A DNA stretch of 64,000 bases from Platanthera guangdongensis (Eukaryota; Streptophyta; Magnoliopsida; Asparagales; Orchidaceae), in contig CM077166.1 of the NCBI GenBank assembly GCA_039583875.1, positions 76,982,564 through 77,046,563 of the forward strand. Reading direction: 5' to 3'. This document shows, one piece after another, positions 30,199 to 42,777 of this stretch. Every line of letters begins with the position of its first letter. The stretch's first letter is position 1. Below the pieces are notes generated by a model. That model saw only the letters and a program-made list of their open reading frames with translations. It was not told the DNA's origin and did no database searches. Position numbers and translations under genes: made by a program.

Positions 30199-33028
30199 CT
30201 AAGGCTGCTCAGGCTCCTTGATCACAATGCCCTTTCCTGATTGTATCTTTGCTTGGACAGGAGCTTCAGTATCTTCAGCAGCAGCAGGCTTCTTTCCCTT
30301 AAGATCTTTCTTTTTCAATTCTTCAGCCTTGATCTTTTGCCTTTCAAAATAATGATAAGGCTTTGGAAAGTATTTGCTGGGCTCCTGTGCAGTAGGAGGT
30401 AGCTTTCCCATCTTAGCCTTTCTTCTATATTGAACAATAGCTTCTTGCCTATTCTCATGTTTCCTCCACTGCAGTTCAGAATACCACTTGTTTCTATCCT
30501 GGATATTGTCCTTGGCAGCCTTCCATGCAGTCAAGATGATATTCCTGGAAGTGGGGCTCCATTGTTCAAAATCAGGCCTAAGTTCAGCTTGCTCTCTGAA
30601 TCTTTTCTTAGACAATTGAGTCTCTTGTTCTTTTAGCAAAGCCTCTTGTTCTTTCAGAATTGCCTCTGGTACTAGCTGAACTACTTTCTCTATGATGACC
30701 TTCTGATTTCCCTCAGGAGGGCTATACATTGACTGTATATCTTGATGTATCATATCAAAGTCTGGTGGAGGGTATATCACTTGAGCTACTTCAGCTTGCT
30801 CCCCTCCAAGATATGCAGGATTAATTCCAGACTCTACAACATTGTCATCATCACATAATGGAGGATATCCAAGGGTGGCTCTGATGGAATTTGAAATACA
30901 CTTTGCATGATCAGAGCCTGCTTTGACTAACACCCTCTCCCCCTTTATGACTTCTCTTTCAATGTGATCCCTAAGATCATCTTTCTGGAATCTTATCTGG
31001 CCATTCAGATAGTTTACTCCATCTTTGTAGAAAGGTTTCAACCTTTGGAGCTTTTCAGTGATTAGCTTCTGAGAATCCTGAAGTGCAGAAGTAACAACAG
31101 TTATTCCCTCTTATAATGCTTTATCAAATTCTGCCTTGGATGTAGTCATGACTGCAGTATGGGCAGAAGCTATATTCTTCATTTCTGTGACTATGACATT
31201 ATGAGAAGCTGTTAAATTATCATTCATTCTCAGCTGATTCTCCAGGACATAGCCTTATTTTAGTGCAATATCATCCACTTGAGTTTTGATCTTCTCCTGA
31301 TGAGTGGCCAGATAGACTACTGCATTTCCTCCCTTATGGAAGCAGTCAGTCATTTCTTTCTTATTCAGATTTATTTCAAATCTGATTGACTTAATATCTT
31401 GTGCAAGATCAAACTGCAGAGACTTATGTCCTTCATCCATATAAGATTGCAAAGCCTGTCTTTGCTCATCCATCTTTATCTGCAATGCTACCATCAGAGA
31501 ACTATAGTCAGTAGATGGGGCAGGCTGTGGTGCAATTATTTGCAAAGCCTTTTTATATGTCTGGCTCCTCCTCTTAAAGACTTGAAATTTTCTCTTCTTG
31601 GCTCTTGCAGCCTCTTCATCCTCTGAAGCAGATGTGCTGGCTATTTCAACTCTTTCCTTTGGGCTAGGATGTGAATTCTTTTCAGTCCTTGGTGGTTGCT
31701 CAACATTCTTTGGCTTCTCAGTTTCTTTGCCTGCAGTGTCTCCTTCAATCTCCACATGCTCCCCCTCAATAATTACTTTCTCCCCCTTAGCAGCAGCTTT
31801 TTCCACTTCAATGTCAGTTTGAAGAAGGTCAGGGAACAATTCTTCCAAAGTAAATTCCTGTTGAGGATGGGGTGGAGAATCTCTTATCTTATCAACCACT
31901 TGATCAGCAATAGATGTGTCTTCTATGACAACATCCTAAGGTTGACTAAGAATCTGAGGTTGCTGATTAACATCACATAATGTGTCAGTCATAACTTCTA
32001 TCTCAATAGGGAAATCTAATTAGTTGATTTCAGTTATTACCTCAAGTATTGTTTGAGTAGCTTGTTCACTCTCTAGTGGAGTTGTCTCATCCACCAGTAG
32101 AGGCTCCCCCTGGATTGAATCCTCGTGAATTGGGCTTGCTGAGGGTAGCTCCCCCCGCCTCTCTACATCTTCTTGTCTTGCTGGAGATTGTCCAGCATTT
32201 CCAGTTTCTTCTTCATCAGGAGTGAACACTACTTGCTTTTCAGAACTGCTTGAGGATTCTTGAGCCACAGGGGCTGTCTTCTTCTTCTTTTTCTGGGGTG
32301 TTTCCTTCACTGGAGATGGCAGTTCTTTGGTTAGTACTCTATCCCACCTAGAGATGATTCTCATATCCATCTTCCTCATGTGGTTAATCTTTGAACCTGC
32401 AGCTTGGTTCATTACCTCAGGTATACTGCCAACTAGGTAAAGACTTAGTATTCTACCCAGATTGGGCTTACTCATACTTTCTTTAATTTTATCAAACACA
32501 ACTGTAGACCAATCAGTATCTAGTTTGAATATTATCCTTGTCATGAGACTCAAAATATGAGCTGAGATTCTGTCATGGCCTCCAGGCTTGCTCAGGATGA
32601 CTTTGCCCACAATCTTAGATAGAAACTTGTCTTGCATATTCATTTCTTTTTTTGTTGAATACAGATCCTATCTTCAGGTTTGAGTCCAAACCACACCATG
32701 TCAATGCTTCTCTAGTCTTACAAGCAGAAACATCTTCTTCCTTGGTTCTTGGCAGTTGTAGTACCTTTCTCAGACTCTTAGGAGAGACCTTCACCTTTGT
32801 CCCATGAACTCTGGATTTAATCTTAAGTCCAGATTCATCTAGAGTTGCTCCATTCAGAAATTCGAGAACTTCTTTCTTCCATATCTTGATCGGTTCTGAT
32901 ACAGGAAATTCTAACCCAGTTTTAGCTATTAGGGTTATCACGCCTTTGATCTCAGGTTCTGCGTCATCAAATGCGTGTCACACGAGTTCATATCCTTCAT
33001 TCACATTCTCTTCTAGCTTGGGCGCCAT
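30199..33028 (-). pseudogene. Copia-B ORF3 (Sirevirus env-like protein)
   Basis: Third ORF between pol and 3' LTR; called env-like in Sireviruses although its function is unknown. The ATG at 33028 starts MAPKLEENVNEGYELV, and a TGA follows at once (Copia-C has Arg there). Further breaks: a frameshift near 32643 at an A run, and stops near 32020, 31937, 31255 and 31110. The N-terminal half has a compact helical region (SPKSLRKVLQLPRTKEED, then KPNLGRILSLYLVGS). The rest is acidic or charged, with coiled-coil-like stretches (KEQEALLKEQETQL) and a basic tail. No transmembrane segment is evident. It aligns along its whole length with the Copia-C ORF3. Confidence 0.75.
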
Positions 33029-33059
33029 TAGAGTTTGAAGAAATTTGAATTTAGAGAAG

Positions 33060-33388
33060 AGAGATGTCGACACACAAGTTTGGTCTCGAAACTTTGGTGA
33101 GCGTGTTGACAGACAATTGCGAAAACCTATTTATACCTTTCTAGAATTGAAGATGAAAGGGTGCGTCAAAATACTTAAATTATATCGACACTGTTGAAAA
33201 GTGTCGACACTTACTTATAATGTCTCGACAACTATGTGTCGACACAAGTATAGTCGACAGAATATACATGTCGACACTTATTTATGTGTCGACACCGCTT
33301 TGCTCGACACTTAGTCGAGACTATACTAGACTAATTCTAAGTAAAGTCTAAGTGTCGACACCACCTTGGATGTGTCGACACCTACACT
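33060..33388 (-). repeat. GTCGAC-motif array in the Copia-B ORF3 leader (first part)
   Basis: About ten TGTCGACA-type motifs upstream of ORF3, continuing at 58295-58410 beyond the Copia-C insertion. The same motif fills the LTR U3 region. Confidence 0.85.
33127..33135 (-). promoter_or_regulatory. TATA box before Copia-B ORF3
   Basis: TATAAATAG on the minus strand, 99 bases upstream of the ORF3 ATG, exactly the spacing found in Copia-C. Directly preceded by the GTCGAC array. Confidence 0.55.
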
Positions 33389-33535
33389 GCATGTGTTGGG
33401 TACATTGGAAAATATGTACCTGATTTGAAGAAGCATCACCCTACTCAATGATATACATCAAAATGTATTTGATGTGTTTTGAGTTTAGTTGTGCAGGTTA
33501 AGTATTTGCAGGGAAAGCTGAAAAGTTTCTAAGTC

Positions 33536-34340
33536 CATGTGTCGACACCCAGAAGAAAAGTGTCGACACTTAAGAAGACTTGTGTCGACATCCAGAGAAG
33601 CTGTGTCGACACTTGGAGTAATTGTGTCCACACCAGGAATGCAGAGTCGACACCATAAGGAAAGTGTCGACACATACAAGTTGTGTCGACACTCAATGAA
33701 GAAATGTCCAGAGAAGCAGTGTCGACACCCAGAGGAACTTTGTCGACATCAGCAAGTGTCGACACTTGGAGGCTGTGTCGACACTCAGCAAAAGTTCAAC
33801 AAATTCTAAGTACAAGTGTCGACACAAAGGAGATGTGTTGACACTCAGCCAAAGTCTCAACATATGAAGAATGTATCGACACAAAGGATCAGTGTCGACA
33901 CACAGCAAAAGTCTCAACACATGAAAAAAGTGTCGACACTAGGAGGCTGTGTTGACACTCAGCAAATTTCAATGAAGTCCAAGTACAAGTGTCGACACTA
34001 AGAAAATGTGTCGACACTCAGCAAGTATCAACACAGAAGGCATGTGTCGACACTAAGAAAATGTGTCGACACTCAGCGAGTATCAATACAAGAAGATGTG
34101 TCGACACAAAGGAGTTGTGTCGACACTTATAAGAATTCAACTAAGTACTAAAGAACAAGGAGTTGTGTCGACACACAATATCATTGTCGACACATGTTGA
34201 AGAAGCAGTGTCGAGAAGCAGATTCTACAACACAAAGAGTTGTGTCGACACCATGAAGACTAGTGTCGACACTTAGTCTACTTGTGTCGACACTTAGTCT
34301 ATAAGTGTCGACACTTATAGACTGACTGTCTCGACACTTT
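33536..34340 (+). repeat. GTGTCGACAC palindrome array, Copia-C 5' LTR
   Basis: Roughly one 10-bp self-complementary motif every 25-35 bp, with varied spacers, ending about 130 bp before the TATA box. In the matching 3' LTR stretch I counted 27 GTCGAC cores. Confidence 0.9.
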
Positions 34341-34471
34341 CAGACAGTTACAGATATTTCAAGAAGTGACTGGATGACTTGACATCTGCCAATCCAGCCG
34401 GTCTACTGCAACTGTCAGAGATGTCAGAAAGTTGTTAGGAACCAGATCAGCCGGTCACCATGAAGGAATCC

Positions 34472-34480
34472 TATATAAAG
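34472..34480 (+). promoter_or_regulatory. Copia-C 5' LTR TATA box
   Basis: TATATAAAG, conserved at the same place in the 3' LTR (57438-57446) and in the Copia-B LTR. Confidence 0.7.
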
Positions 34481-35327
34481 GCTTATTCTGTCAATAGAAG
34501 AAGATGATCAACAACAATCAGAGAGTGATCAATGAATCATTGAAGTACAACACAACTAGAAGAAGACCTTCAAGTGAAGATCTAAGAAGTTGGAGAGAGA
34601 GAGCTCCTTCCAAGAAGACAGCTGTGGAACCAGGCTGTGAAGAAAGTTTCCGACTTAGTTCTGATTCTTAAGTTAGCAGTGATTGAAGATCAGCTGTAGA
34701 GAGACTCAACCCTATTGTGTTCTAAATTCAAGAAGCTTTGAAGAAAGCCAAGGGAGGTTGATCTCAGCAAAGTTCTTCCAAGAACTCATCAAGAAACTTG
34801 TCAACTATTCTCTCTTATTCTGAGTTGTATGTTTATACTTAGTAACTTTAATTTCTTGTAGGATCCTTAGGGATCTGAGTTGTAAGCCTGAAATTATAAA
34901 AGCTGAGTGGTAGGGCCTGTGTGCCTGAGTGTAGGAGATCCATTTCTCTGAGTGTAGGCCTTGTTAAGGGCTGAGTGTAGGCCTTGTTGAAGGCTGAGTG
35001 TAGGTCTTTGTGAAGACTGAGTGGTAGGGCCTTGGGCCTGAGTTGTAGGAACCTGGTTGGGGTTCTGAGTGTAAGATCTGAGGATCTGAGATATAGTAGA
35101 GAAGTTTGGCCGAATCTAGTACACTACTAGATAGGCGAAGGGGGAAAGTGGATGTACCCAGACCTTTGGGAACCACTATAAAACTGTGTGTACTTTGTGT
35201 ATGTGATTGATGTTGTGTATGCTGTTTATAGTTCTGTGAAATCTGTGATATAATCTGCCTAAAAGTTTAAAAAGATTAAGTCACCTATTCACCCCCCTCT
35301 AGGTGATTAGGTACAATTTCTTTCAAG

Positions 35328-35340
35328 TGGTATCAAAGCC
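35328..35340 (+). promoter_or_regulatory. Copia-C primer binding site
   Basis: TGGTATCAAAGCC, two bases after the LTR end; initiator Met-tRNA type with one change from TGGTATCAGAGC. Confidence 0.75.
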
Positions 35341-35430
35341 AGGTTACTCAAAAAGGACATAACTGTCTGAGTAAAAGATCTTGTTGGCATATTCAGTATA
35401 ATCAAGTGCAGAATCAAGAAAATCAAGAAA

Positions 35431-37398
35431 ATGGGTTCCACAGAGAATCACAAAGAACTTGGATCCATGAAGTTGCCAATCTGTAGAAAGGAGATCTTTG
35501 GCATCTGGAAAGAAAGGGTTAGGCTATTTATGGAAGCCTCTGATCCTAGAATCTATATCACAGTCAAAGAAGGGCCATATGTGCATATGAAAGTATCAGT
35601 CCTGGATGCAAATCAGAGAACTCCTAAGGACTTTTCAGAGATGACTAAAGATGAGATTATTCTGGCCACCATGGACAAGAGGGCCCATAATATTATTGTG
35701 AGTGTAATAGATGATGCCACATTCCAGAACTTGATACACTGTAAAACATCAAAGGAAATGTGGGACACACTGATAGTGTACATGGAGGGTTCTGAAGAAA
35801 GTAAACAGGACAGAAAGTCATTATTAAACCAAGAGTATGAGAGCTTCAGACAAGGAAGGTCTGATAGTATAACAAAATGCTACAAGAAATTCTATAGGAT
35901 TGTCAATAAGTTGATGTCTTATGGAAGAGAATTCAGCAACTATGAGCTGAATGATAAGTTTTTGAGATCCCTAACTAAAGACTGAGATACTAAGATTTGT
36001 GCCATAAGGGAAATGACCAAGTTAGCAGATATTCCTCCTCCAACATTGTTTGGAAAGCTGTTATCCTATGAAATGCAGCTAATGGTTAGGAAAGAGGAGG
36101 AGAAGACTACCAGATTTGAGCATAAAGAAAGAGCAGTGGCATTCAAGACAAAAGCCACTAGGAAATATAAAAGTAAGTCTCCATCTCCACCACCAAAAGT
36201 TGTTGAGACTAAGACAGATGAGTTAGACAGTAAGAACTCTGAAAGCAGTGAGAGTGATGAGGACTTTACAGCTTTCACAAGACATTTTCAGAAGTTTCTA
36301 AAGAAGAAACAGTGGAGGTCTAAGTCATCCACTTCACAGAAGTCATCAAAGAATGACATGAGAAAGCCCAAGTCAAGTAGAACTACATCTTCAAAGATAG
36401 TCTATTATTATTGTAACAAACAAGGACATGTTGTTGCTGACTGTCCTGAGAAGAGGAAAGAGTCAACTGATAAGAAGAAGACTCAAATCAAAGGGAAAAA
36501 GGAAAGGTCCTTTGTTGCAAAGAAGGACAAAAGTCTGTCAGATATGTCCTCTTCAGAAACTGATTCAGAAGCTGAAGCTTACATTGGACTATTTGCTGAA
36601 GAAGAAGAAGATGAGTTCATCCATTTAATGAACTCAATATATGAGCAAGAGGACAATCAGTGCCAGAGACTGATGGCCTTATCAGAAGGAGACAAAATCT
36701 AGGATCAGCCTGGACCTAGTCAGGTACAGAATTGTTCTATTAATTCAATTTCTTGTACTGGGTCAGATTCAGATACATCATCATCAAGTGATGAGAGTGG
36801 ATCTGAATCTGAAGGAGACATTCATCAATTAATTGATGAATATAGAGTAGTGTTGCAAGCTTTGAAGAAAAGCAAATTCTTGACCAAGAGTCAGGCTAAG
36901 GAGATTGCTAATCTCAAAGTGCCTGCAACAGATTTTGATAAGTTGATTGATCAAAAACTAAATGAAATAGCCAGGCTGAAGAACATAACTGTTATTCAGA
37001 TGGGGACTATAACATTCAAGAATGATCAAATCAAAAATCTGGAGATTAATCTTCAGAAGGAGAGAGACATTGTTGTAAGGTTTTCTAAATCAAAATCTAT
37101 TTTACCTTTGATAGATGAATTTGTACATCAAAAGGGTAAAACTGGATTAGGGTTTACACAACCTGCTAGGACTGTAAAGTCCAAGTCTAAGGGCAAAGCC
37201 CCAGTACTCAACAAGCCTACTGTAGATAAAACAGCCAGGGTTGTACCTAAGCAAAGGTACAACAGATTTGAGTGCTGGTGTTGTGGCAAGGTAGGCCACT
37301 TTGCCATGGACTGTTGGCATAATTCAAGTGCCAAGGTGAGTAGCAATCTGCCTGCTAGAAAAGCTACAGGTAGTTTTGTTAAGAGGCAAACTAACTAG
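35431..37398 (+). pseudogene. Copia-C gag
   Basis: Sirevirus Gag from ATG 35431 (MGSTENHKELGSMKLPIC) to TAG 37396-37398. One frame throughout with internal stops TGA at 35983 (Trp in Copia-B) and TAG at 36700 (Gln in Copia-B). A Ser/Lys-rich linker carries a first zinc knuckle YYYCNKQGHVVADC, which has lost its first Cys (CYCCNRQGHVVADC in Copia-B). The second, CWCCGKVGHFAMDC, is intact. Between them lie an acidic stretch and a coiled-coil-like region. The last 21 codons before the stop would be intronic if the junction at 37336 is spliced. Confidence 0.85.
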
Positions 37399-37451
37399 CA
37401 CCAAGGACCCAAGAATTCTTTGGGTTTAAGGTTAACTAATCTGTTTTGCAG
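37336..37451 (+). other. Putative intron at the Copia-C gag/pol junction
   Basis: Donor AAG/GTGAGT (cut after 37335), branch-like TTAACTAAT near 37432, acceptor TTTTGCAG (ends 37451). Both exon borders are at codon phase 0, so splicing joins gag codon AAG to pol codon GTG and bypasses the gag stop. Length 116 nt. Conserved in Copia-B at 61604-61720. Confidence 0.6.
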
Positions 37452-38052
37452 GTGAGTCCAAGTGACCATGCCTCAATATGGTACTTGGACAGTGGATGTT
37501 CCAGACACATGACTGGAACTAGGGGATTGCTAAAGGACTTCACACCAATCAAGGATGGTCCTAAAGTCACCTTTGGTGGTTCTAAAAAAGGAATCATCAA
37601 AGGTTTTGGTAACATTTCTAGCAACCTTATTACTATTACTCAAGTGGCTTATGTTAAAGGTTTGAAACATAACCTCATTAGTATAAGTCAGCTGAGTGAT
37701 CTAGGATATGACATCTCATTTGTCAAAGATGGTTGTCATATCAGGAGGTCAAATGATCAAAAGATCATTCTGACAGGTTATAGGAAGAGAAATGTCTATT
37801 GCCTAGACATTATGGGTGAGAACAATGTTTCTCCAGTGTGTCTTGTAGCTGATGAGAAAGTCTCTCATTGTGTCAAATGGTACAAGAGGCTAGCCCATCT
37901 CAACTACAAGACAATTGGCCAACTCTATAGCAAAGAGTTAGTGAGCAATTGTCCTCAGGTTAAGTGTATTAAAGATGGGATATGCTCAGCTTGTCAAAAG
38001 GGCAAGCAGACTAGATCCACCTTTAATAGCATTGAAAAACAAAGATGTTGTG

Positions 38053-39559
38053 TGAAAGTGCAACTAGATCTGATATACTCTAGAGGGGGGTGAATAGAGT
38101 ATATGGTGTTTTAGTACTTTTAAAAACTTTTACAACAATTGTTGTAATAAGTGTAAGCAGGGAAGCAAATATAAATCTAATCACAGAACTAAGCTATGCA
38201 AAAACTAAGCACAGACAAATCAAGGCCAGAAACAAAAAGTAAACAAGCAGAACCAGAAGACACAAGGAAATATAGTGGTTCCCCAAACTTGGGTACATCC
38301 ACTCTTCTACCACCCTAGGTAGGAATCCACTGCAGGATAAGTTGATCAGGTGTCCTGGGCACCAATGAGCTTTTGATAAGGTCCTCAAAAACCAAAGCAG
38401 ATTTTTTGATCAGGTGTCTTGCCACCAATGAGCTTTTGACAAGGTGCTCAAAAACCAGATTCAAACTTTTGAAGGGAGTTTGAGAAACCCTTTACAAACT
38501 AGGGGTGAGAGAGTGATGACAGTCTTCTCTTTCTCAAACAACTGAGAAGACTATGTGGATTGATGTCAAAGCTCCCCCTGAATCCTTGAAATCTTCAGGA
38601 AGAAAAGCTTTGCTGAGGGTGATAGGCCTTCAAATGGTAGAACTCCAGCAATAGATGGTTTCAGTAATGGATGAAATGTTGAGTGTCTGGAGTCTTGAAA
38701 TGATGTTAGCCTTGAACACTTTGAAAGATGAAGAGATTTTGAAAGCTTGATCTCTTTGATGAGTGTTCTTCAGAATTCTTTTTGACAGAAGATTTTGAAA
38801 AGAGTCTCTGTAATCTGTGTTGTGTATTCTCTTCTTGTTAATCTTTTTTGATTCAAAAATATTCTGTCTTTTATTCTCTGTTCCAGAATAGAATATCATT
38901 CTCTGTCAAAGATAGCCGTTGGTCTGCATTGATTGCATCCTTAATTGCAAAAACTCTTCTAGAGGAAAGTCCACAGAATTATTCCTTGAAAGATCCCTTG
39001 AAACTTGGTCCAGAAATAAATGAAAACGGCTAGCAAATCTCTGAATTAATTGCATAATAACTCCTGTCTGATTTGAATTTGAATTCTGGAAGTTATCTGA
39101 AATCGTCGATCTGAGCTCTGCTATCGTCGAGCTGAGCTCAGAGAACTGGAAAACTCAAGCAGCAAAATAATCGTCGATCTGAGCTCAAAGATCGTCGAAC
39201 TGAGCTCAGAGATAAAGATCCAATACAGAGTCAAAACCGTCGAACTGAGCTCACCGATCGTCGAACTGAGTTTGACGATATTAAGAAGTTGAGCTCAGCG
39301 ATCGTCGAATGGAGTTCGACGATCTGTCGAAGTTGAGCTAGACGATCGTCGACCGGAGTTCGACGAATCGTCGTGCTGAGCTCGACGATCAGACTTGGTC
39401 TCCAGACAGGAAAACTTGGTCTTCAGGGCAGCTTCCAATCTTAGATTTCTAACCCTTAGACTCAATTCTAATTGACCTATTAAGCTATACAGAAGGTCAA
39501 ACAAAGGTTCCTAGAGACATAGTGATCCTGACCCAAATTAGTAATAGGGTGTTCCAACA
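38053..39559 (-). repeat. Copia-D 3' LTR
   Basis: Begins TGTTGGAACACCC (39559), ends GCACTTTCA (38053). TCGTCGA/TCGACGA motifs at about 39095-39395. I counted roughly 23 differences from the 5' LTR by eye. Confidence 0.9.
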
Positions 39560-39575
39560 ATCTCCCCCTATTTGG
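39560..39575 (-). promoter_or_regulatory. Copia-D polypurine tract
   Basis: CAAATAGGGGGAGAT on the minus strand, abutting the 3' LTR. Confidence 0.8.
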
Positions 39576-39742
39576 GTTAGGATAACTATTTACAGACTTT
39601 GGAAAATTCAAATAACAACATACAATCAGAAAAGCATAAAAACAACAGCTAGACATTGCAGAAACATCACAGATATATATATATATATGTATATGGCATC
39701 CAGATAGCAGTCAGAAAATCCAAAGATTGTCACCTTACAAAG

Positions 39743-42700
39743 TCATTTCTTCTCTTTGCCTTTAACCATTTTGATTTCTCTGTTAGGGTTCAGGGCTTCT
39801 TTGTTAGATCTGGTGTCATTTGCTGCACCCAAATAAGTTTGCTTTGAAGTCCTGGGTACCACAGCAGCAGGATGCAATTCCATATATCTGTCTGCATCAA
39901 AGAATTTTCTGGAGGCATATTTCTCTAGTTCCTTCTGTCTTTGCTCTGACATTATAGAAATATTTGAAGAATCTAAGCCTTGATCTCTGGCTTTCTTGAT
40001 CTGATCTAGTGCAGCCAACTCCTTCATCCTAGCAGTCCAAGCAGATGGATTCTTTTCAGGGTCCTCAAATGGTACAGGTGGCTCATACCTGTTGGAAGAA
40101 TTGTCTTGAGGAGGCCTGACAGACACTGTCTCTTTGAGCTTGTAGGGGAAGGGACCAGAAGTAGTATCAGCAGGACTATGTCCTCCCCTGGAGTATGGGT
40201 GCTGCCTGGAATACCCTTTGGAATAAACCTGAATATCTCTTTGACTACCCCTGTATCCTCCTCTCCTATAATAAGAACCCCTAGACTGGCTTTCCCTTTG
40301 CTAGGATCTGGCATGGGGTTGATAGGGGGCCTGGCTTCTAGCTGGGGCTTGACTTGCAGAGCTGCCACCTGCACCTGCATCAGGAGGAGGTGGTGGAGGA
40401 GCATGAGGGTGCTGGAACTGGGAGGAGCCCTTTTCATACTTTCTCTACTTTTTCATGGCTTTCAGCTGATTTTTGGAATACTGCATCCAATGTTCAGTAA
40501 TTTGGCAGTTATGCTGAATATAATAAGGAATATCATTATCATCCTTTACTTTTGCAGGAGGAACCCTTTTCATAGCCTTGCTCCTAGCTTTCCTTTTTCT
40601 GGCAATAGTGGCAGATGAATCATCAGAGTCTGTTTTGTATTCATCAGATTCAGAGCTCTGATCATCATATAAAGCATCTATTCTTTTCATCAAGTCTTTC
40701 TTCAGCTGAGCAGAGGCAGAAGAGACAGAAGCTGAACTAGCAGCAGCAGGGACAGCATCAGAGACAGCAGCAAATACAACAGCAGATTCAGCAGCAGATA
40801 CAGGAGGAGAAGCAGAACCAACAACAGCAACAGCAGGAGTGATGGCAGCAGCAACTTCAGTAACATCAACAAAATCTGCAGCAGGCTCAAAATCAGTGGC
40901 CTCTGTCATCAGAAAATCCTTGGATATCTGCTCATCAGAGGCAGTTGGGATTTCAGCAGCAGTAAGAATATTTTCAGCAGCAGCAAAAACAGTCCTTTCT
41001 TCAACAGCAGCAGTAGCAGCAATTACTGAGAGTACAAAAGAAGATATAATGCTGGGGTCACAACCAGAGAAAGGCACCAGTGCCTTGGACAGGTCTTCTG
41101 AGGGCTGGACAGCATTACTCTTAGGCAAACAACTGAAAAAGGCAGTATCAAAAGCTGAGAGCAAGGACTTTAGGTCTAGTGCCAGAACTGGAGTAGGAGG
41201 CACAACATCAAGAGCAGAGGTAGCAGAAACAGAAACATCAGCAGCAGCAGCAGCATCAGCAGCAGGAGCAGAAGCAGCAGCAGCAACAGCATGAAAGCTT
41301 GATTCATAGGGCATCTCCCCCTGCCTAGATGCAGATACATCTGTATCAAGGCACACTACTGGAGGTGCTGCCTGAGGAAGGAGGGAGGAAAGCCTGGCAG
41401 AGAGAGCTGCCACTGACTGTTGTAGAGGAGCTAAGGAGGTCTCTAACAATAGAGAGAGCCTGGGGGCAATGAGCTCATATAACCTGTCAGCTAGGGCTGA
41501 GAGGTCTACATGCTCAACAACAGGAGCAGAGGTAGATGGAGTAGGGATAGCTGAGGATGCTGGAAGTGAAGGGCTGGATAGTGGAATGGATGGCTCAGGA
41601 GTGGGGATGGTGGATATGGAGGACAAGGGGATGGATATGGATGGGGTGAAAGTTGGGTGGTCAATGATATGGTGGAGAAGATCTTGAAATGATGTTGAGG
41701 AGGAGGGTAATTCAGGAGGAGATGAGGGGGAATCATCCATGTAGGAGTCATCCAGGAGAGTGAAGGATGGAATGGATGGTGATGATGTGATATCTGGTGG
41801 GGGGTATGAAAACAATGGGTGGAAGTGGTCTGCTGGTGGAGGTAGAATTGGGTCTGGAGATGGAGTTGAGGTTGGAGATGGGCTGGATATGGTAATGGGG
41901 GATGAAGCTGGAATGGTGGATGAAAGAGGTAGGGTTGGACTTGGAGGAGGAGAAGAAGCAGCAACACCAGCAGCCAGGTCTTCTGCAGGAGCAGAGACCT
42001 GTGGGGGAGTGACTCTGTGAGTCCTGGTGCCTGAAGGAGCACTAGAGGAGGGCTTGCTGGGCTTGCTTATTTGCCTGTCCCACTTGCCAAAGAGGGCACA
42101 GGTGAGTCTCTTGGAGGCATTGATGTGCACTCCAGAGGAGACCAGCAAGGCAGGGCACTTGTTCTGCAGGAAGACTCCAATAATCCTTCCAAAATTAACA
42201 AAGCTTTTGTTGATTTTCTTCTTGATTAGGTCAAAGAAGACCTCTCCCCAGTTCAAACTTTTCTTATCTACCAGAGCTCCCATGAGACAGAGCTGATGTC
42301 TGGAGATAGTATCATGAGCTGAGTGCTTTGCCAGCAGCACTTTTCCTACCACATCTGCTAGGAACCTGTACTCAACAGACAAGTTCCTTTTGAATAACTT
42401 GCTAGGATTTCCCTCTGGATGACCCATCCTGGCAAGCATGTCAGAAAACTCCTCTCCAGATAACTCAGCAGTTTCTTCTCCATTTCTTAATCCAAAAACC
42501 TCTGTTAAAATGGTGGGGGTCAGAGGTACCTGAGTTCCCGCAATGGAGCCGACTATAGTAGAGTTGTCCAGATTATGAGCAGTGTAAACCCATTCCTTGA
42601 TTTCATCTGAGGCCAGCTTTATCCTGGTGGTCATGAGGGCAGACAAGTTCTGATCCTTGAATAAACTCAGAATGTCTTGAAATATTTGATCAGTAGTGTT

Positions 42701-42772
42701 GAACGATTCCATATCAATGTCGAAGCCTGCATCAAACTTCATTGCGGCTAGAACAGCAACTGATACAGCCAT
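39743..42772 (-). CDS. Copia-D ORF3 (Sirevirus env-like protein), two in-frame TAG codons
   Basis: ATG at 42772; 775 codons to TAG at 40445-40447. The same frame continues through a second TAG (40301-40303) to a stop at 39743, about 1009 codons in all. The N-terminal 240 residues form a compact region (DEIKEWVYTAHNL, then VPLTPTILTEVFGLR, then NFGRIIGVFLQNKCP), resembling the plant transposon-associated protein domain found in many plant elements. The middle is long and low-complexity (Ser/Pro, then Ala/Val). After TAG1 comes a Gly/Arg/Ser-rich stretch and a helical tail (NPSAWTARMKELAALDQIKK, then RKFFDADRYMELHP). No clear signal peptide or membrane segment. Function unknown; it may be truncated at residue 775 or read through. 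Confidence 0.75.
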
Positions 42773-42777
42773 TGTAC

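Larger units (their letters stand above)
33394..35325 (+). repeat. Copia-C 5' LTR
   Basis: 1932 bp, TGTTGGGTACATTGG to TTTCTTTCA; about 20 bp shorter than its 3' partner. Palindrome array 33536-34340; TATA box TATATAAAG at 34472-34480. Confidence 0.9.

Noticed and set aside
39656..39847. Short plus-strand ORF between ORF3 and the 3' LTR of Copia-D
   Set aside because: Covers a small TA run and the antisense of the ORF3 tail; no support.
40839..42020. Plus-strand Ala/Ser/Gly-rich frames over Copia-D ORF3
   Set aside because: Antisense of the low-complexity ORF3 region.
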